41,940 nucleotides of DNA from an uncultured Burkholderiales bacterium (GTDB taxonomy: Bacteria > Pseudomonadota > Gammaproteobacteria > Burkholderiales > Burkholderiaceae_C): positions 1 through 41,940 of the forward strand of contig CAIRBP010000081.1 in the NCBI GenBank assembly GCA_903876885.1, written 5' to 3'. The notes beneath the pieces were generated by a model, which searched no databases, had not been told where the DNA came from, and was given only the letters and a program-made list of their open reading frames with translations. How positions within the stretch are numbered: position 1 is the stretch's first letter; every line of letters begins with the position of its first letter. The position numbers and the translations under genes were made by a program. Shown here piece by piece: positions 1 to 8,757 of this stretch.

Positions 1-1
1 G

Positions 2-259
2 CAACCATTTGGCTTTGGCCGAAATGACCTGCAGCCAGTAGCTGAACGTTTATGCCCAGAAATAAGTCAAGCCATTCGATGGTTGGACGAGCAAGGGTTC
101 AAAGCGAGAATGACTGGATCAGGAAGTGCTGTTTTTGCAAATCTACCTGTGGGAGCTGAGTTAAAAGTCTCTCCACCAGCAAGTTTAGGTTGGCAACTGC
201 GGGTTTGCAGTAATTTGGACATACATCCGCAATCGGATTGGGTGTCCAGCGACAAATAA
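2..259 (+). CDS. ispE: 4-(cytidine 5'-diphospho)-2-C-methyl-D-erythritol kinase, C-terminal part
   Basis: This is the last 85 codons of a gene cut by the left edge, ending in TAA at 257–259. The frame is open from base 2 and contains MTGSGSAVFA, the glycine/serine-rich C-terminal motif of GHMP kinases. IspE phosphorylates CDP-methylerythritol in the non-mevalonate isoprenoid pathway in the cytoplasm. The assignment rests on this motif and on the neighbours: ispE followed by tRNA-Gln and prs is a standard betaproteobacterial arrangement. The ATP-binding N-terminal half lies outside the window, so intactness cannot be judged. Confidence 0.85.
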   Translation, partial: QPFGFGRNDLQPVAERLCPEISQAIRWLDEQGFKARMTGSGSAVFANLPVGAELKVSPPASLGWQLRVCSNLDIHPQSDWVSSDK

Positions 260-292
260 CGGTGGGTCTGAGAATTTCAGATCCTCCCGTGT

Positions 293-369
293 AGGGGAGT
301 CGCCAAGTTGGTCAAGGCACCGGATTTTGATTCCGGCATGCGAGGGTTCGAGTCCTTCCTCCCCTGCCA
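293..369 (+). tRNA. tRNA-Gln (anticodon UUG)
   Basis: This is a 77-base cloverleaf read directly from sequence. The acceptor stem AGGGGAG pairs with CTCCCCT. The anticodon stem CCGGA/TCCGG encloses TTTTGAT with anticodon TTG. The T arm is GAGGG-TTCGAGT-CCTTC with one G·T pair. Discriminator G73 and the CCA end are encoded. It lies 33 bp after ispE and 164 bp before prs. Confidence 0.97.
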
Positions 370-533
370 GTAATGAAGTAAGAAAACTTAAGTGATTAAG
401 ACTTACGGATGTATTTTTGAAGAGTTAATTCCGTTAGCACGCCAATGAGCCAAGCCAGCCAACAAGCGTGCGTTCTGGGTTTTGGTCAGTTCGTTGCAAG
501 TCTGTTTAACAAGCGTTCAATACATCCTCAAAT

Positions 534-1508
534 ATGTCAAATCCTTCAACAGACTTCATGGTTTTCACCGGCAACGCAAACCCTGCGCTGGCGTCTGACA
601 TAGCAAAGCACTTGGGAACCGAACTTGGTAACGCCTCTGTTGGAAGGTTCTCAGACGGCGAGGTAACGGTTGAGATCAACCAAAACGTGCGTGCTAGGGA
701 TGTGTTTGTAGTTCAGTCTACTTGCGCTCCCACCAATGAAAATTTGATGGAGTTGCTGATCATGGTTGACGCACTTAAAAGAGCGTCAGCTGAGCGGATC
801 AGTGCTGTGATTCCTTATTTTGGTTACGCACGGCAAGACCGTAGGCCCCGCTCAACGCGTGTGCCTATATCCGCTAAGGTTGTAGCTGATTTATTGCAAA
901 CGGTGGGTGTTGCCAGGGTCTTGACCATGGATTTACACGCAGACCAGATTCAAGGTTTTTTTGATATACCGGTAGACAACATCTACGCATCTCCTGTTCT
1001 CTTGGGTGACTTGCGCTTGAAGAATTACGATGATTTGTTGGTTGTCTCCCCCGATGTTGGAGGCGTAGTCAGAGCGCGAGCGATTGCCAAGCAAATGGAT
1101 TGCGATTTAGCGATCATTGACAAGCGTCGCCCCAAGGCTAACGTATCTGAGGTGATGCACGTTATTGGAGACATTGACGGCAGAAACTGCGTCATCATGG
1201 ATGACATGATTGATACCGCAGGTACTTTGGTTAAAGCGGCTGAGGTGTTAAAGGACAAGGGCGCTAAAAAAGTTTACGCTTACTGTACGCACCCCATTTT
1301 CTCGGGTCCAGCGATCGAGCGAATCACGCAGGGTGCTGCACTAGATGAGATCGTGGTGACCAACACAATACCGCTGAGCCCAGCGGCTTTGGCGTGTAAA
1401 AAAATTCGGCAAATCTCCGTGGCTAATTTGATCGCAGAGACGATTCAAAGAATTGCCAAAGGAGAGTCGGTGATGAGTTTGTTTTCAGACCAAAATCAGC
1501 TTTTTTAA
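534..1508 (+). CDS. prs: Ribose-phosphate pyrophosphokinase (PRPP synthetase)
   Basis: The 324-residue protein has the normal length of class I PRPP synthetase, which converts ribose 5-phosphate and ATP to PRPP for purine, pyrimidine, histidine, tryptophan and NAD synthesis in the cytoplasm. Visible signatures are the flexible-loop segment [10 protein letters not shown], the [11 protein letters not shown] segment, [10 protein letters not shown], and the ribose-5-phosphate loop DDMIDTAGT. The N-terminus MVFTGNANP matches betaproteobacterial homologues and supports the ATG at 534, although no good Shine–Dalgarno sequence precedes it. It is followed by rplY after a 134 bp leader. The PRPP product is also the substrate of the pyr genes further along the window. 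Confidence 0.97.
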   Translation: MSNPSTDFMVFTGNANPALASDIAKHLGTELGNASVGRFSDGEVTVEINQNVRARDVFVVQSTCAPTNENLMELLIMVDALKRASAERISAVIPYFGYARQDRRPRSTRVPISAKVVADLLQTVGVARVLTMDLHADQIQGFFDIPVDNIYASPVLLGDLRLKNYDDLLVVSPDVGGVVRARAIAKQMDCDLAIIDKRRPKANVSEVMHVIGDIDGRNCVIMDDMIDTAGTLVKAAEVLKDKGAKKVYAYCTHPIFSGPAIERITQGAALDEIVVTNTIPLSPAALACKKIRQISVANLIAETIQRIAKGESVMSLFSDQNQLF

Positions 1509-1522
1509 GAGTTGATAGGGGT

Positions 1523-1552
1523 TTGATGCAAAAAGCAGTGGTGGTTTATAAG
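1523..1552 (+). promoter_or_regulatory. Candidate sigma70 promoter for rplY
   Basis: A −35-like TTGATG (1523–1528) and a −10-like TATAAG (1547–1552) are separated by 18 bp, matching 4/6 and 5/6 consensus positions. The predicted start near 1559 would place the antiterminator arm of the rplY leader (from 1564) right at the 5' end of the transcript. The call is pattern-based. Confidence 0.4.
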
Positions 1553-1563
1553 GTGAGCTGAAC

Positions 1564-1632
1564 GACTCGGCTCCTTTTGAAATTTTCCACTTTTTAAAAC
1601 CGAAGTCACACTGGTCGCGGTGGACTTCTTTT
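1564..1632 (+). promoter_or_regulatory. Attenuator-like leader of rplY (two mutually exclusive hairpins)
   Basis: Hairpin A pairs GACTCGG (1564–1570) with CCGAAGTC (1600–1607) with one bulged A. Hairpin B pairs GAAGTC plus CAC (1602–1611, one bulged A) with GTGGACTTC (1620–1628) and is followed by TTTT at 1629–1632. The two share bases 1602–1607, so only one can form. Hairpin B ends directly against the rplY Shine–Dalgarno sequence GGAG (1633–1636). This resembles a terminator/antiterminator pair or a translational switch. Autogenous control by L25 is an inference. Confidence 0.5.
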
Positions 1633-1642
1633 GGAGATAGTT

Positions 1643-2266
1643 ATGAAATTTGTCGCATTTGAGCGAAACAAGCAGGGTACGGGTGCGAGCCGCCGTCTGC
1701 GTAATACTGGAAAAACACCAGGAATCGTATACGGTGGATCCGGTGAGCCACAACTCATCGAACTCGATCACAATGCACTTTGGTACGCTCTGAAAAAAGA
1801 AGCGTTCCATGCATCCATTTTGCAAATGGAGGTTGCAGGCAAGGAATCTAAGGTGTTACTGAGAAACGTTCAGTACCACCCTTTTAAACCAACTGTTATC
1901 CACGTTGACTTTCAACGTGTAGATGCTTCAACAAAACTGCACATGAAGGTACCACTTCACTTTACAGGAGTTGAGAGCTCACCAGCAGTTAAAGTGGACC
2001 AATGTTTGGTTAACCACGTGATCAATGAGCTTGAGATTAGCTGTTTACCGGCTGACCTCCCAGAGTTTATTTCCGTGGATCTGAGTCAACTAAAGAAAGG
2101 TGTTTCATTGCACCTGAGCAACATCACTCTGCCTAAGGGCGTAGTTGCAGTTACTCGTGGCAAGACAGATCCGGTGATTGTCTCTGTTGTATCAGTAGCT
2201 GAAGAGGCTGAGGCAAAGGCTCCTGCAGCCGCCGCAGCTGCACCAGCCGCAGAAGCGAAGAAGTAA
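1643..2266 (+). CDS. rplY: 50S ribosomal protein L25 (general stress protein Ctc family)
   Basis: The 207-residue protein belongs to the long L25/Ctc family, with an N-terminal 5S rRNA-binding domain (from [20 protein letters not shown]) and a C-terminal TL5-like beta domain. It ends in a low-complexity Ala/Glu/Lys tail common in this family. It binds 5S rRNA in the large ribosomal subunit. I chose ATG 1643 because GGAG at 1633–1636 sits six bases upstream and residues MKFVAFER match family N-termini. An in-frame TTG at 1631 would place the start inside that binding site. A structured hairpin and a strong terminator follow the gene, so it ends its transcription unit. Confidence 0.95.
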   Translation: MKFVAFERNKQGTGASRRLRNTGKTPGIVYGGSGEPQLIELDHNALWYALKKEAFHASILQMEVAGKESKVLLRNVQYHPFKPTVIHVDFQRVDASTKLHMKVPLHFTGVESSPAVKVDQCLVNHVINELEISCLPADLPEFISVDLSQLKKGVSLHLSNITLPKGVVAVTRGKTDPVIVSVVSVAEEAEAKAPAAAAAAPAAEAKK

Positions 2267-2281
2267 AGTAAGCACACATCA

Positions 2282-2330
2282 GTGAATCAGAATTGAGGCG
2301 ATTTTCGTCGTGCCAAAATTCTGATTTCAC
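2282..2330 (+). other. Imperfect inverted repeat after rplY
   Basis: GTGAATCAGAATT (2282–2294) pairs with AATTCTGATTTCAC (2317–2330) with one extra T, giving a 13-bp stem. An internal GGC/GCC pair (2297–2299 with 2312–2314) extends the fold. It has no T-run and lies between the rplY stop and the intrinsic terminator, so it may be an mRNA-stabilising 3' structure. Confidence 0.5.
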
Positions 2331-2340
2331 TTCTCTGCTA

Positions 2341-2378
2341 AAAGCCCATAATGCTCAAGTGTTGTGGGCTTTGTTTTT
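2341..2378 (+). terminator. Rho-independent terminator of rplY
   Basis: AAAGCCCATAA (2341–2351) pairs with TTGTGGGCTTT (2362–2372) through 11 bp including one G·T, followed by GTTTTT (2373–2378). It is a classical intrinsic terminator between rplY and pth. Confidence 0.85.
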
Positions 2379-2476
2379 GAGCTCAGCTCTTTCGGGTCAT
2401 TTCTTTGACTGGCTCTCTTGGCTCTAATATCATTTAACCTTCAACGCTTCTTCCCCCCCATCTCGTCCTAAACACC

Positions 2477-3166
2477 ATGATTAAATTATTTGTAGGTCTA
2501 GGTAACCCAGGACCAGAATACGAGGCTACCAGACACAACGCCGGATTTTGGTGGATAGATGCCTTGGCAAAGGAGCTTGGGCTCAACTTTAAATCCGAAC
2601 GCCAATTTAGTGGTCACACTGCCAAAGGAACATACGAGGGAAATACTTTGTGGCTTTTGAAACCGCAAACATTCATGAATCTATCTGGTCAATCTGTTGG
2701 GGCTTTGGCAAGATTTTTTAAGATTACTCCCTCCGAGATCTTGGTTGTTCACGATGAATTAGACATTACGCCAGGTGAGGCGAAGCTACGATTTGCTGGC
2801 TCACACGCCGGACACAACGGGCTTAGAGATATTCACGAAAAACTTGCTACCGACGCTTACTGGAGACTCAGACTTGGAATTGGCCATCCAGGCGCCAAAT
2901 CAGAAGTTCTTAAGTGGGTTCTACAAAAACCAACGCTTGATCAAAGCATACTGATTGATCAGTGCATACAGAGAACTCTTAAGGCTTATCCACTTTTAAT
3001 AAATGGGGATACTGAGCGCGCAACTCAGCAAATTCACACCAGCAAGCCCCCTAGACCTAAGCCTCCCAGAGTAAATCCAATGGAGTCATCAACGCCTCAA
3101 ACGACTCAGGCGCCTCAGGTGATTGGAACGCCAGAAGCGCCTGGAACGCCTCCTCATACAAAGTAA
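2477..3166 (+). CDS. pth: Peptidyl-tRNA hydrolase
   Basis: Pth releases peptides from peptidyl-tRNA that drops off ribosomes, recycling tRNA in the cytoplasm. The catalytic core, about residues 1–185, has all hallmarks: [18 protein letters not shown] with the catalytic His, [10 protein letters not shown] with the substrate-binding Asn, HDELD, and AGHNGLRD. The protein is 229 residues long against roughly 190–200 for most bacterial Pth. The extra length is a C-terminal tail rich in Pro, Thr and Gln (from about residue 189) with repeated PP, TPQ and GTP steps. The start ATG at 2477 gives [12 protein letters not shown], the expected N-terminus. It is convergent with the ferredoxin gene. Confidence 0.96.
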   Translation: MIKLFVGLGNPGPEYEATRHNAGFWWIDALAKELGLNFKSERQFSGHTAKGTYEGNTLWLLKPQTFMNLSGQSVGALARFFKITPSEILVVHDELDITPGEAKLRFAGSHAGHNGLRDIHEKLATDAYWRLRLGIGHPGAKSEVLKWVLQKPTLDQSILIDQCIQRTLKAYPLLINGDTERATQQIHTSKPPRPKPPRVNPMESSTPQTTQAPQVIGTPEAPGTPPHTK

Positions 3167-3234
3167 ATTAACGCTGACTACGTGCTCGTACTTTGGGAAA
3201 AATAAAATGGCGACGCGAGCTTAACGATTAGCAA

Positions 3235-3513
<279 letters not shown>

Positions 3514-4008
3514 TTAAACACCGCTCTTTTTAAGTTTGCTGATAATTTGTGCATGGATATGAGGGGAAACAAACTGTGCCACATCTCCACCTAGACTTGC
3601 AATCTCGCGTACCAAGGTGCTAGAAATGCATTGATATACATCTGAGGTATTTAGGAAAATAGTATCCACACCAGGCGCTAACCTGTGGTTCATCCCAGCA
3701 AGTTGAAACTCATAATCAAAGTCTGTCATAGATCTCACACCCCGGATCATCACATTGACTCCCCTTGAGAGGGCAAACTCGCTGACAAGACCCGTAAAGG
3801 ATTCGACCAACACGTTGGGACAGTCTTTAAGTGTTTCACGAGTCATATTCAAACGCTCATCAAGGGAGAAGAGTGTTTTTTTGTGATGCGCAGCTGCAAC
3901 CGAGATGATCAACTTGTCTACCAGTTTCGCAGAGCGTCGAACAATATCTTCATGCCCAAGAGTCAACGGATCAAAAGTACCGGGATACAAACCTATAACG
4001 TTAGACAT
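3514..4008 (-). CDS. coaD: Phosphopantetheine adenylyltransferase
   Basis: CoaD transfers AMP to 4'-phosphopantetheine, the penultimate step of coenzyme A synthesis. The 164 residues are the normal length. It shows the nucleotidyltransferase motif LYPGTFDPLTLGHEDI with the TxGH signature near the N-terminus, RGVRSMTDFDYE in the middle, and the C-terminal ISSTLVRE motif. It lies 91 bp after rsmD, a common proteobacterial pairing, and abuts the ferredoxin gene. Confidence 0.97.
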   Translation of the reverse strand: MSNVIGLYPGTFDPLTLGHEDIVRRSAKLVDKLIISVAAAHHKKTLFSLDERLNMTRETLKDCPNVLVESFTGLVSEFALSRGVNVMIRGVRSMTDFDYEFQLAGMNHRLAPGVDTIFLNTSDVYQCISSTLVREIASLGGDVAQFVSPHIHAQIISKLKKSGV

Positions 4009-4099
4009 GGAGAGACTCCGAATGAGTAGGGGTATGTGAGCGTCGATTCAAATGCATTATAAGGAGTGCTCTGAAAGTCTTTTGTACGGTTTAAAAGAT

Positions 4100-4663
4100 T
4101 CAGGTGTCTAGTTTTTCAAGTAAATGAGCGTGAACCGCCCCTGCCTTCATGTGCCTAAAGACACGAAGACCGTAAGGGCTCAAGTCCTCATCACTGTACT
4201 TGCTTGCACATTCCAAGTACACATACCCCGACGGTGTCAACTGCTGCGGTGCGGCGCCTAAAGCGAGCTCATAAAGTGAGGTTGTATCAAAGGGTGGATC
4301 GATAAAGATTAAATCTAAACTGTTCGCTGGCAAGGATTTCAAAAGAGAGACGCCCTCTCCTTTTTTAATTTGCACCGACTCTGCCTTAAGCTTAAGTTTG
4401 AGCTTCTCAAGCAAATCGACTAATGGAGGGCTTTGCTCAAAGAGCCAAACCTTTGATGCCCCTCTTGAGGCGGCCTCAAACCCAAGCGCACCAGTACCGG
4501 CAAATAAATCTGCGCATCTGTACCCCGTTAAATCTTGCCCGAGCCAATTAAAGAGTGTTTCACGCACGCGGTCTGGCGTTGGCCGAAGGCCCTGCATATC
4601 AATCACTTTTATGGGCGTTCTTCGCCACTGACCGCCAATGATTCGAACTTCACCGGGCCTCAA
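4100..4663 (-). CDS. rsmD: 16S rRNA (guanine966-N2)-methyltransferase
   Basis: RsmD methylates G966 of 16S rRNA in the assembled 30S subunit using S-adenosylmethionine. The protein contains RIIGGQWR, GLRPTPDRVRETLFNWL, the SAM-binding DLFAGTGALGFEAASRG and the catalytic loop IFIDPPFD. The frame is open further upstream, but family N-termini start just before RIIGG. A TTG at 4663–4661 is preceded by GGAGG with about seven bases spacing. The TTG overlaps the TGA stop of the upstream peptidase gene (TTGA), which suggests translational coupling. This start gives 187 residues, close to family size. Confidence 0.93.
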   Translation of the reverse strand: MRPGEVRIIGGQWRRTPIKVIDMQGLRPTPDRVRETLFNWLGQDLTGYRCADLFAGTGALGFEAASRGASKVWLFEQSPPLVDLLEKLKLKLKAESVQIKKGEGVSLLKSLPANSLDLIFIDPPFDTTSLYELALGAAPQQLTPSGYVYLECASKYSDEDLSPYGLRVFRHMKAGAVHAHLLEKLDT

Positions 4664-6033
4664 AACTTGCCTCCAACAATCACCGTTGCGAGTGCATCTG
4701 GATGGACATGCTTTTGAAAAGCTTTCTTGATGTCCTCGGTACTGACCCGTTGTACGGCGTCTACCCAAGTATCTAAATAATTAAGCGGCAAATCATTCCA
4801 AGCTATGTTAGCCAAGTTATCCAGAAGTTTTTTGTTGCTATCAAGGCGAAGAGGAAAGCCTCCAATTAAATTGTCTTTAGCAGCTTTAAGCTCGGCAGCG
4901 CTAGGCCCGTTGTTCACAAACTCCGTCAAAATCTCTCTTGATAGCGTCACCGCTTGCAGCGTCTGGTCGGGACGAGTTTGCAGCCCAATGGTGAAGGGTC
5001 CGGCTTGTTTTGCAGGCGCAAAATAGCTATAGACACTGTAGCTGAGCCCTCTTTTCTCTCTCACCTGTTCGGTTAGACGGGACACAAAACCACCCCCTCC
5101 CAGCACATAATTTCCAACGGTAAGGGGGAAATAGTCAGGGTCAGCTCTATCAATTGCAGGCGCCCCGATCAATACATGGGCCTGAGCGGATTCAAAAGCA
5201 ATGCGTTGCTCTGAGGGCTTAACTAAAGGCTTTACTGGGGGTAACTGTGGGAGGGAAGCACAACTTGGTCCCGCATTAAACTGAGCCATTAGTGTTTCAG
5301 CAATTTGAGTTGCTTTCTCCTTAGATATATTACCCACCATACTTATTCGTGCGGAACAAGGTTTCACATACTCGTTATAAAACCCCTGTACATCAGAGAT
5401 CTGTGTGATTTGCATAGCCTCTTGCGTCAGTAAAACGCCGTACGGGTGCTCAGGGTACAAAGTGTTTGCAAAAACTCGACCCGCAACAGCACCCGGTTGG
5501 GTCAATGACTCTTTTAATCCAGCGATTGATTTGTCGCGCTCACGCATAAATATTTTGCTATCAAAACTTGGATGCGTCATTTGTTGAGCAGCAAGTTCAA
5601 TTGCAGAACCCAAGATAGTGGGCTCGGTGAGCGTCCTTAGTCTGAAACTGAGTCTGTCTTGGCTTGATGTCGCCATAAAGGTTGCGCCCAAATCAGCCCA
5701 TGCCTCACCGAGTTGATTTTCATCCATTGCAGGCCTATTGGCACTTGCTGTAACGCCCTTGGAGATCATCATGGCAACTGCGCTTGACAAGCCGGCCTTC
5801 TCTTTAGGATCTCGTCGTGAGCCTGCATCAAAATCAACTTGCAGGTCTAACATCGGCAAATTGGGGGTAGTGATGACGTAAACCTGTGCACCCGACTTTA
5901 AATTCCAGTGCTGAATAGGCAACCCAGCAAGCGCGCCACTCACAAACGTAGAACTCAACCATCCCAGTAAAATGAGAGAGAAAGCGCAAGCACTGTTAGT
6001 CTTGCTTAATAGATATTTAAATAATGATTTCAC
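4660..6033 (-). CDS. M16 family peptidase-like protein, probably non-catalytic partner subunit
   Basis: The 457-residue protein has an N-terminal hydrophobic signal segment (about residues 14–36) and the two-domain M16 (insulinase/pitrilysin) fold, with GQ/R-rich C-terminal signatures such as LGGGGFVSRLTEQVREKRGLSYSVYSYF. The zinc-binding HxxEH expected near residue 85 is replaced by AGLSSAVAMM, so it should lack hydrolytic activity. In two-component M16 systems one subunit keeps HxxEH and the other keeps the R/Y substrate-binding pair. The RGLSYSVYSY stretch fits the second role. It starts with GTG, overlapping the upstream M16 gene's TGA by four bases (GTGA), and so is coupled to the catalytic partner. 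It is predicted to act in the periplasm. Confidence 0.9.
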   Translation of the reverse strand: MKSLFKYLLSKTNSACAFSLILLGWLSSTFVSGALAGLPIQHWNLKSGAQVYVITTPNLPMLDLQVDFDAGSRRDPKEKAGLSSAVAMMISKGVTASANRPAMDENQLGEAWADLGATFMATSSQDRLSFRLRTLTEPTILGSAIELAAQQMTHPSFDSKIFMRERDKSIAGLKESLTQPGAVAGRVFANTLYPEHPYGVLLTQEAMQITQISDVQGFYNEYVKPCSARISMVGNISKEKATQIAETLMAQFNAGPSCASLPQLPPVKPLVKPSEQRIAFESAQAHVLIGAPAIDRADPDYFPLTVGNYVLGGGGFVSRLTEQVREKRGLSYSVYSYFAPAKQAGPFTIGLQTRPDQTLQAVTLSREILTEFVNNGPSAAELKAAKDNLIGGFPLRLDSNKKLLDNLANIAWNDLPLNYLDTWVDAVQRVSTEDIKKAFQKHVHPDALATVIVGGKF

Positions 6034-7514
6034 CTCAACACTCCCTCTTTCATTGCATTAGCTTTGGCCGCATTTGCAGCCTTCTTAGCTGCCTCACTAT
6101 TAACGGGTAAAGGCACCAGGGTGCCTACGGTTAAATGATCATCATCGAAATACTTCTTGGCAACGCTTTGAACCTGCTTGGGGGTGATGCTTGAGAGCTC
6201 TTTAATCAATCGGTCATTGGTATCTAAAGGAAGTCCTTCAATCCAGTAACTGCCGATCTCTTGGGCTTGATTAAATAAAGAGTCGCGTTTATAAACGGCT
6301 GCTGCGATCCACTGCGCTTTGACGCGGTTTAACTCCGCCTCACTGACCCCTTCATCAGCAATGCGTTTAATCTGCGCTTTTAAAGCCGTCTCAAGTTGAT
6401 CTGTGCTTTGCCCAGCAGCAGGCACCGCTTGGAGCTGAAAAACTTGAGGACCGCGGCCGCTAAACGTATATTCTGCGCCCGCCTCATCGGCCAAAGGATG
6501 CTCTCCTTGGGTGAGCGCTCTATCTAGTCTCGCACCGCTGTAGCCGTCCAACACAGCACTCAGCATTTGAAGTGCAAGAGCGTCTGAGTGATCAGAACTT
6601 GCCGGGTCTGCTTTATAGCCTGGTACCTTCCATGACATGATTAAGAAAGCCTGCTCAGCGGGGGCTTTTACACTGAGTCTTCTAAGTCCTGTTTGTTCGG
6701 GTTCAACTCTGGGTTTACGCAGCGGAACTGTCCCTTTGGGAATAACAGAATAAATACGTTCAGCCATTTTCTTAACCGCGAGAGGCTCTACATCCCCTAC
6801 TACGACTACAACTGCATTTGAAGCCTTGTACCAAGTTTTGTGAAAATTTCTTACATCATCCGCAGTCATTGAATCTAGATCATTCATCCATCCAATCACA
6901 GGGCGACGGTAGGGTGAGGCTGTAAATTGAACAGCGTTGACCTGTTCATTCAAAATACTTCTGGGAACATCATCGGTACGCATACGGCGCTCCTCTTTGA
7001 TGACCTCGATCTCCTTTTTAAACTCCGCATCGGCCCAACTGTTATGCTCAAACCGGTCAGCCTCGAGTCGCATCACTGCCTCTAGGCGAGAGGCAGGAAT
7101 TTGCTGGAAAAATCCAGTGTAGTCTTGATTGGTAAAAGCATTTTCCCTTCCTCCTAGGGCTGCCACTTTTTTAGAGAATTGACCTACGCCAACAGTGGGA
7201 GTACCTTTAAACATCATATGCTCTATGGCGTGGGCAACGCCAGTGGTTCCGTCCACCTCATCTATTGCGCCCACCCGGACCCAAACCATGTGAACCACAG
7301 TTGCCGCCCTGTGATCGGGCAACACCACCAACTCCATCCCATTAGACAAAGTAAAGTGCTGAATGGTCTGCGCAGGGTCTGAACTGGTTTGTGCGTGCAA
7401 AAGCGGGACAACCACGCAAAATGCAGTCACACTAAGAAGACTTTTAAGACGTTTTAACTCAAGCGCTCTTAGCTGGATAGGTAAATAGCTAGATAATAAA
7501 AGACGTAAGATCAT
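6030..7514 (-). CDS. M16 family zinc metallopeptidase (catalytic subunit)
   Basis: The 494-residue protein has an N-terminal signal peptide (hydrophobic stretch about residues 24–40 ending HAQ). The zinc motif HAIEH is at about 95–99 in the family context GVAHAIEHMMFKGT, and downstream acidic ligands lie in the EIEVIKEERR segment. Together with the overlapping downstream gene it forms a two-component periplasmic M16 peptidase of the PqqL/YmxG class. The ATG at 7514 leaves about 23 residues before the hydrophobic core, so a later start is possible. It is divergent from ftsY, a neighbourhood seen widely in betaproteobacteria. The substrate is unknown. Confidence 0.92.
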   Translation of the reverse strand: MILRLLLSSYLPIQLRALELKRLKSLLSVTAFCVVVPLLHAQTSSDPAQTIQHFTLSNGMELVVLPDHRAATVVHMVWVRVGAIDEVDGTTGVAHAIEHMMFKGTPTVGVGQFSKKVAALGGRENAFTNQDYTGFFQQIPASRLEAVMRLEADRFEHNSWADAEFKKEIEVIKEERRMRTDDVPRSILNEQVNAVQFTASPYRRPVIGWMNDLDSMTADDVRNFHKTWYKASNAVVVVVGDVEPLAVKKMAERIYSVIPKGTVPLRKPRVEPEQTGLRRLSVKAPAEQAFLIMSWKVPGYKADPASSDHSDALALQMLSAVLDGYSGARLDRALTQGEHPLADEAGAEYTFSGRGPQVFQLQAVPAAGQSTDQLETALKAQIKRIADEGVSEAELNRVKAQWIAAAVYKRDSLFNQAQEIGSYWIEGLPLDTNDRLIKELSSITPKQVQSVAKKYFDDDHLTVGTLVPLPVNSEAAKKAANAAKANAMKEGVLR

Positions 7515-7634
7515 AAAAACTCAATTTTCAAGGTTAAACGTTTCATAGAATAGGGCATGCTCATGCATCTTACAGAGTAGCAGAGTATCTTGGTAACTGA
7601 CTGAGCCAGACTCATATTTTAGAAACTTTCCATT

Positions 7635-8678
7635 ATGTTCAGCTTTTTTCGAAAAAAGACCTCAAACCCCTCTCAGTTAGAACCCTCCAACTCACAAGAT
7701 GATGCTGGCTTAGTTAATTCCGGCTCCACGCCAGAGGGGACTTCAACTGAACGAGCTCAGTGGTTAAGCAAACTTCGCACAGGATTAAAGCGCACCGGAC
7801 AAAGCTTTAAAGCAGTTTTAAATCTGACAACGATAGATGAGGAGTTGTACGAGGAACTTGAGAGCGCCCTGCTCAGCTCAGATACCGGATTTAATGCAGC
7901 ACAGTACTTACTTGCACAGTTAAAAGAGCGCATACGACAAGACGGTGTAACTGACCCCAAAGCCATTAAGGCATTACTTATTGAGATTTTGACTGCTCTT
8001 TTACAACCACTAGAAAAAGAATTGGTACTGGGTAAGCACACCCCAACAGTGATCATGGTGGCGGGCGTTAACGGGGCGGGTAAGACCACCTCTATTGGCA
8101 AAATTACTCGACACCTTTGCGACTCAGGCGTTAGCGTATTACTTGCAGCGGCAGATACCTTTAGAGCGGCTGCGAGGGAGCAACTCTTAACCTGGGCTGA
8201 CAGGAACCAAGTTGATATTATTTCTCAAGACTCGGCAGATCCTGCTGCAGTGAGCTTTGACGCCGTAAGTGCAGGCAAAGCAAGGGGACGTGATGTTGTA
8301 TTGATTGATACGGCGGGTCGACTCTCCACTCAGTCTCACTTGATGGAGGAGCTTAAAAAGATCAAACGGGTCATCCAAAAAGCGGACGAGAGCGCACCCC
8401 ACGAAGTCATCTTAGTGATCGATGGCAACACGGGACAAAATGCACTTGCTCAGGTTAAAGCGTTTGATGAGTCTATAGCTTTAACTGGACTGGTCATTAC
8501 AAAACTAGACGGAACAGCGCGGGGCGGTGTATTGGCCGCCATTGCGCTTTGGAATTTAGACCGTACAAAATCAGGATTAACAACTGTGCCCGTATACTTT
8601 ATAGGAGTAGGTGAGAAACTAGAGGATCTTCAAAACTTCAAGGCAGCAGAGTTCGCACAAGCATTAATAAACGACTGA
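7635..8678 (+). CDS. ftsY: Signal recognition particle receptor FtsY
   Basis: FtsY is the SRP receptor GTPase that docks ribosome–nascent chain complexes at the inner membrane. The 347-residue protein has a short charged N-terminal A region, a helical N domain (about 40–125) and the NG GTPase domain. That domain shows GVNGAGKTTSIGK (P-loop), AADTFRAAAREQL, DTAGR and TKLDGTARGG. The short acidic region is typical of betaproteobacterial FtsY rather than the long E. coli form. It begins 120 bp from the divergent M16 operon. Confidence 0.97.
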   Translation: MFSFFRKKTSNPSQLEPSNSQDDAGLVNSGSTPEGTSTERAQWLSKLRTGLKRTGQSFKAVLNLTTIDEELYEELESALLSSDTGFNAAQYLLAQLKERIRQDGVTDPKAIKALLIEILTALLQPLEKELVLGKHTPTVIMVAGVNGAGKTTSIGKITRHLCDSGVSVLLAAADTFRAAAREQLLTWADRNQVDIISQDSADPAAVSFDAVSAGKARGRDVVLIDTAGRLSTQSHLMEELKKIKRVIQKADESAPHEVILVIDGNTGQNALAQVKAFDESIALTGLVITKLDGTARGGVLAAIALWNLDRTKSGLTTVPVYFIGVGEKLEDLQNFKAAEFAQALIND

Positions 8679-8757
8679 GCTACACAAGCATAAAAGTAAA
8701 CAAACAAGCAAGTAACCCACTCACACATTCCTTCACTTTGAAATGGAACACCTTAAT

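Noticed and set aside
1631-1642. Upstream TTG start for rplY
   Set aside because: It lies within the Shine–Dalgarno region of the ATG at 1643 and adds residues not found in L25 proteins.
1505-1825. Minus-strand 106-codon frame across the rplY leader
   Set aside because: It overlaps rplY antisense, has no family features and would cover the hairpins; judged a shadow.
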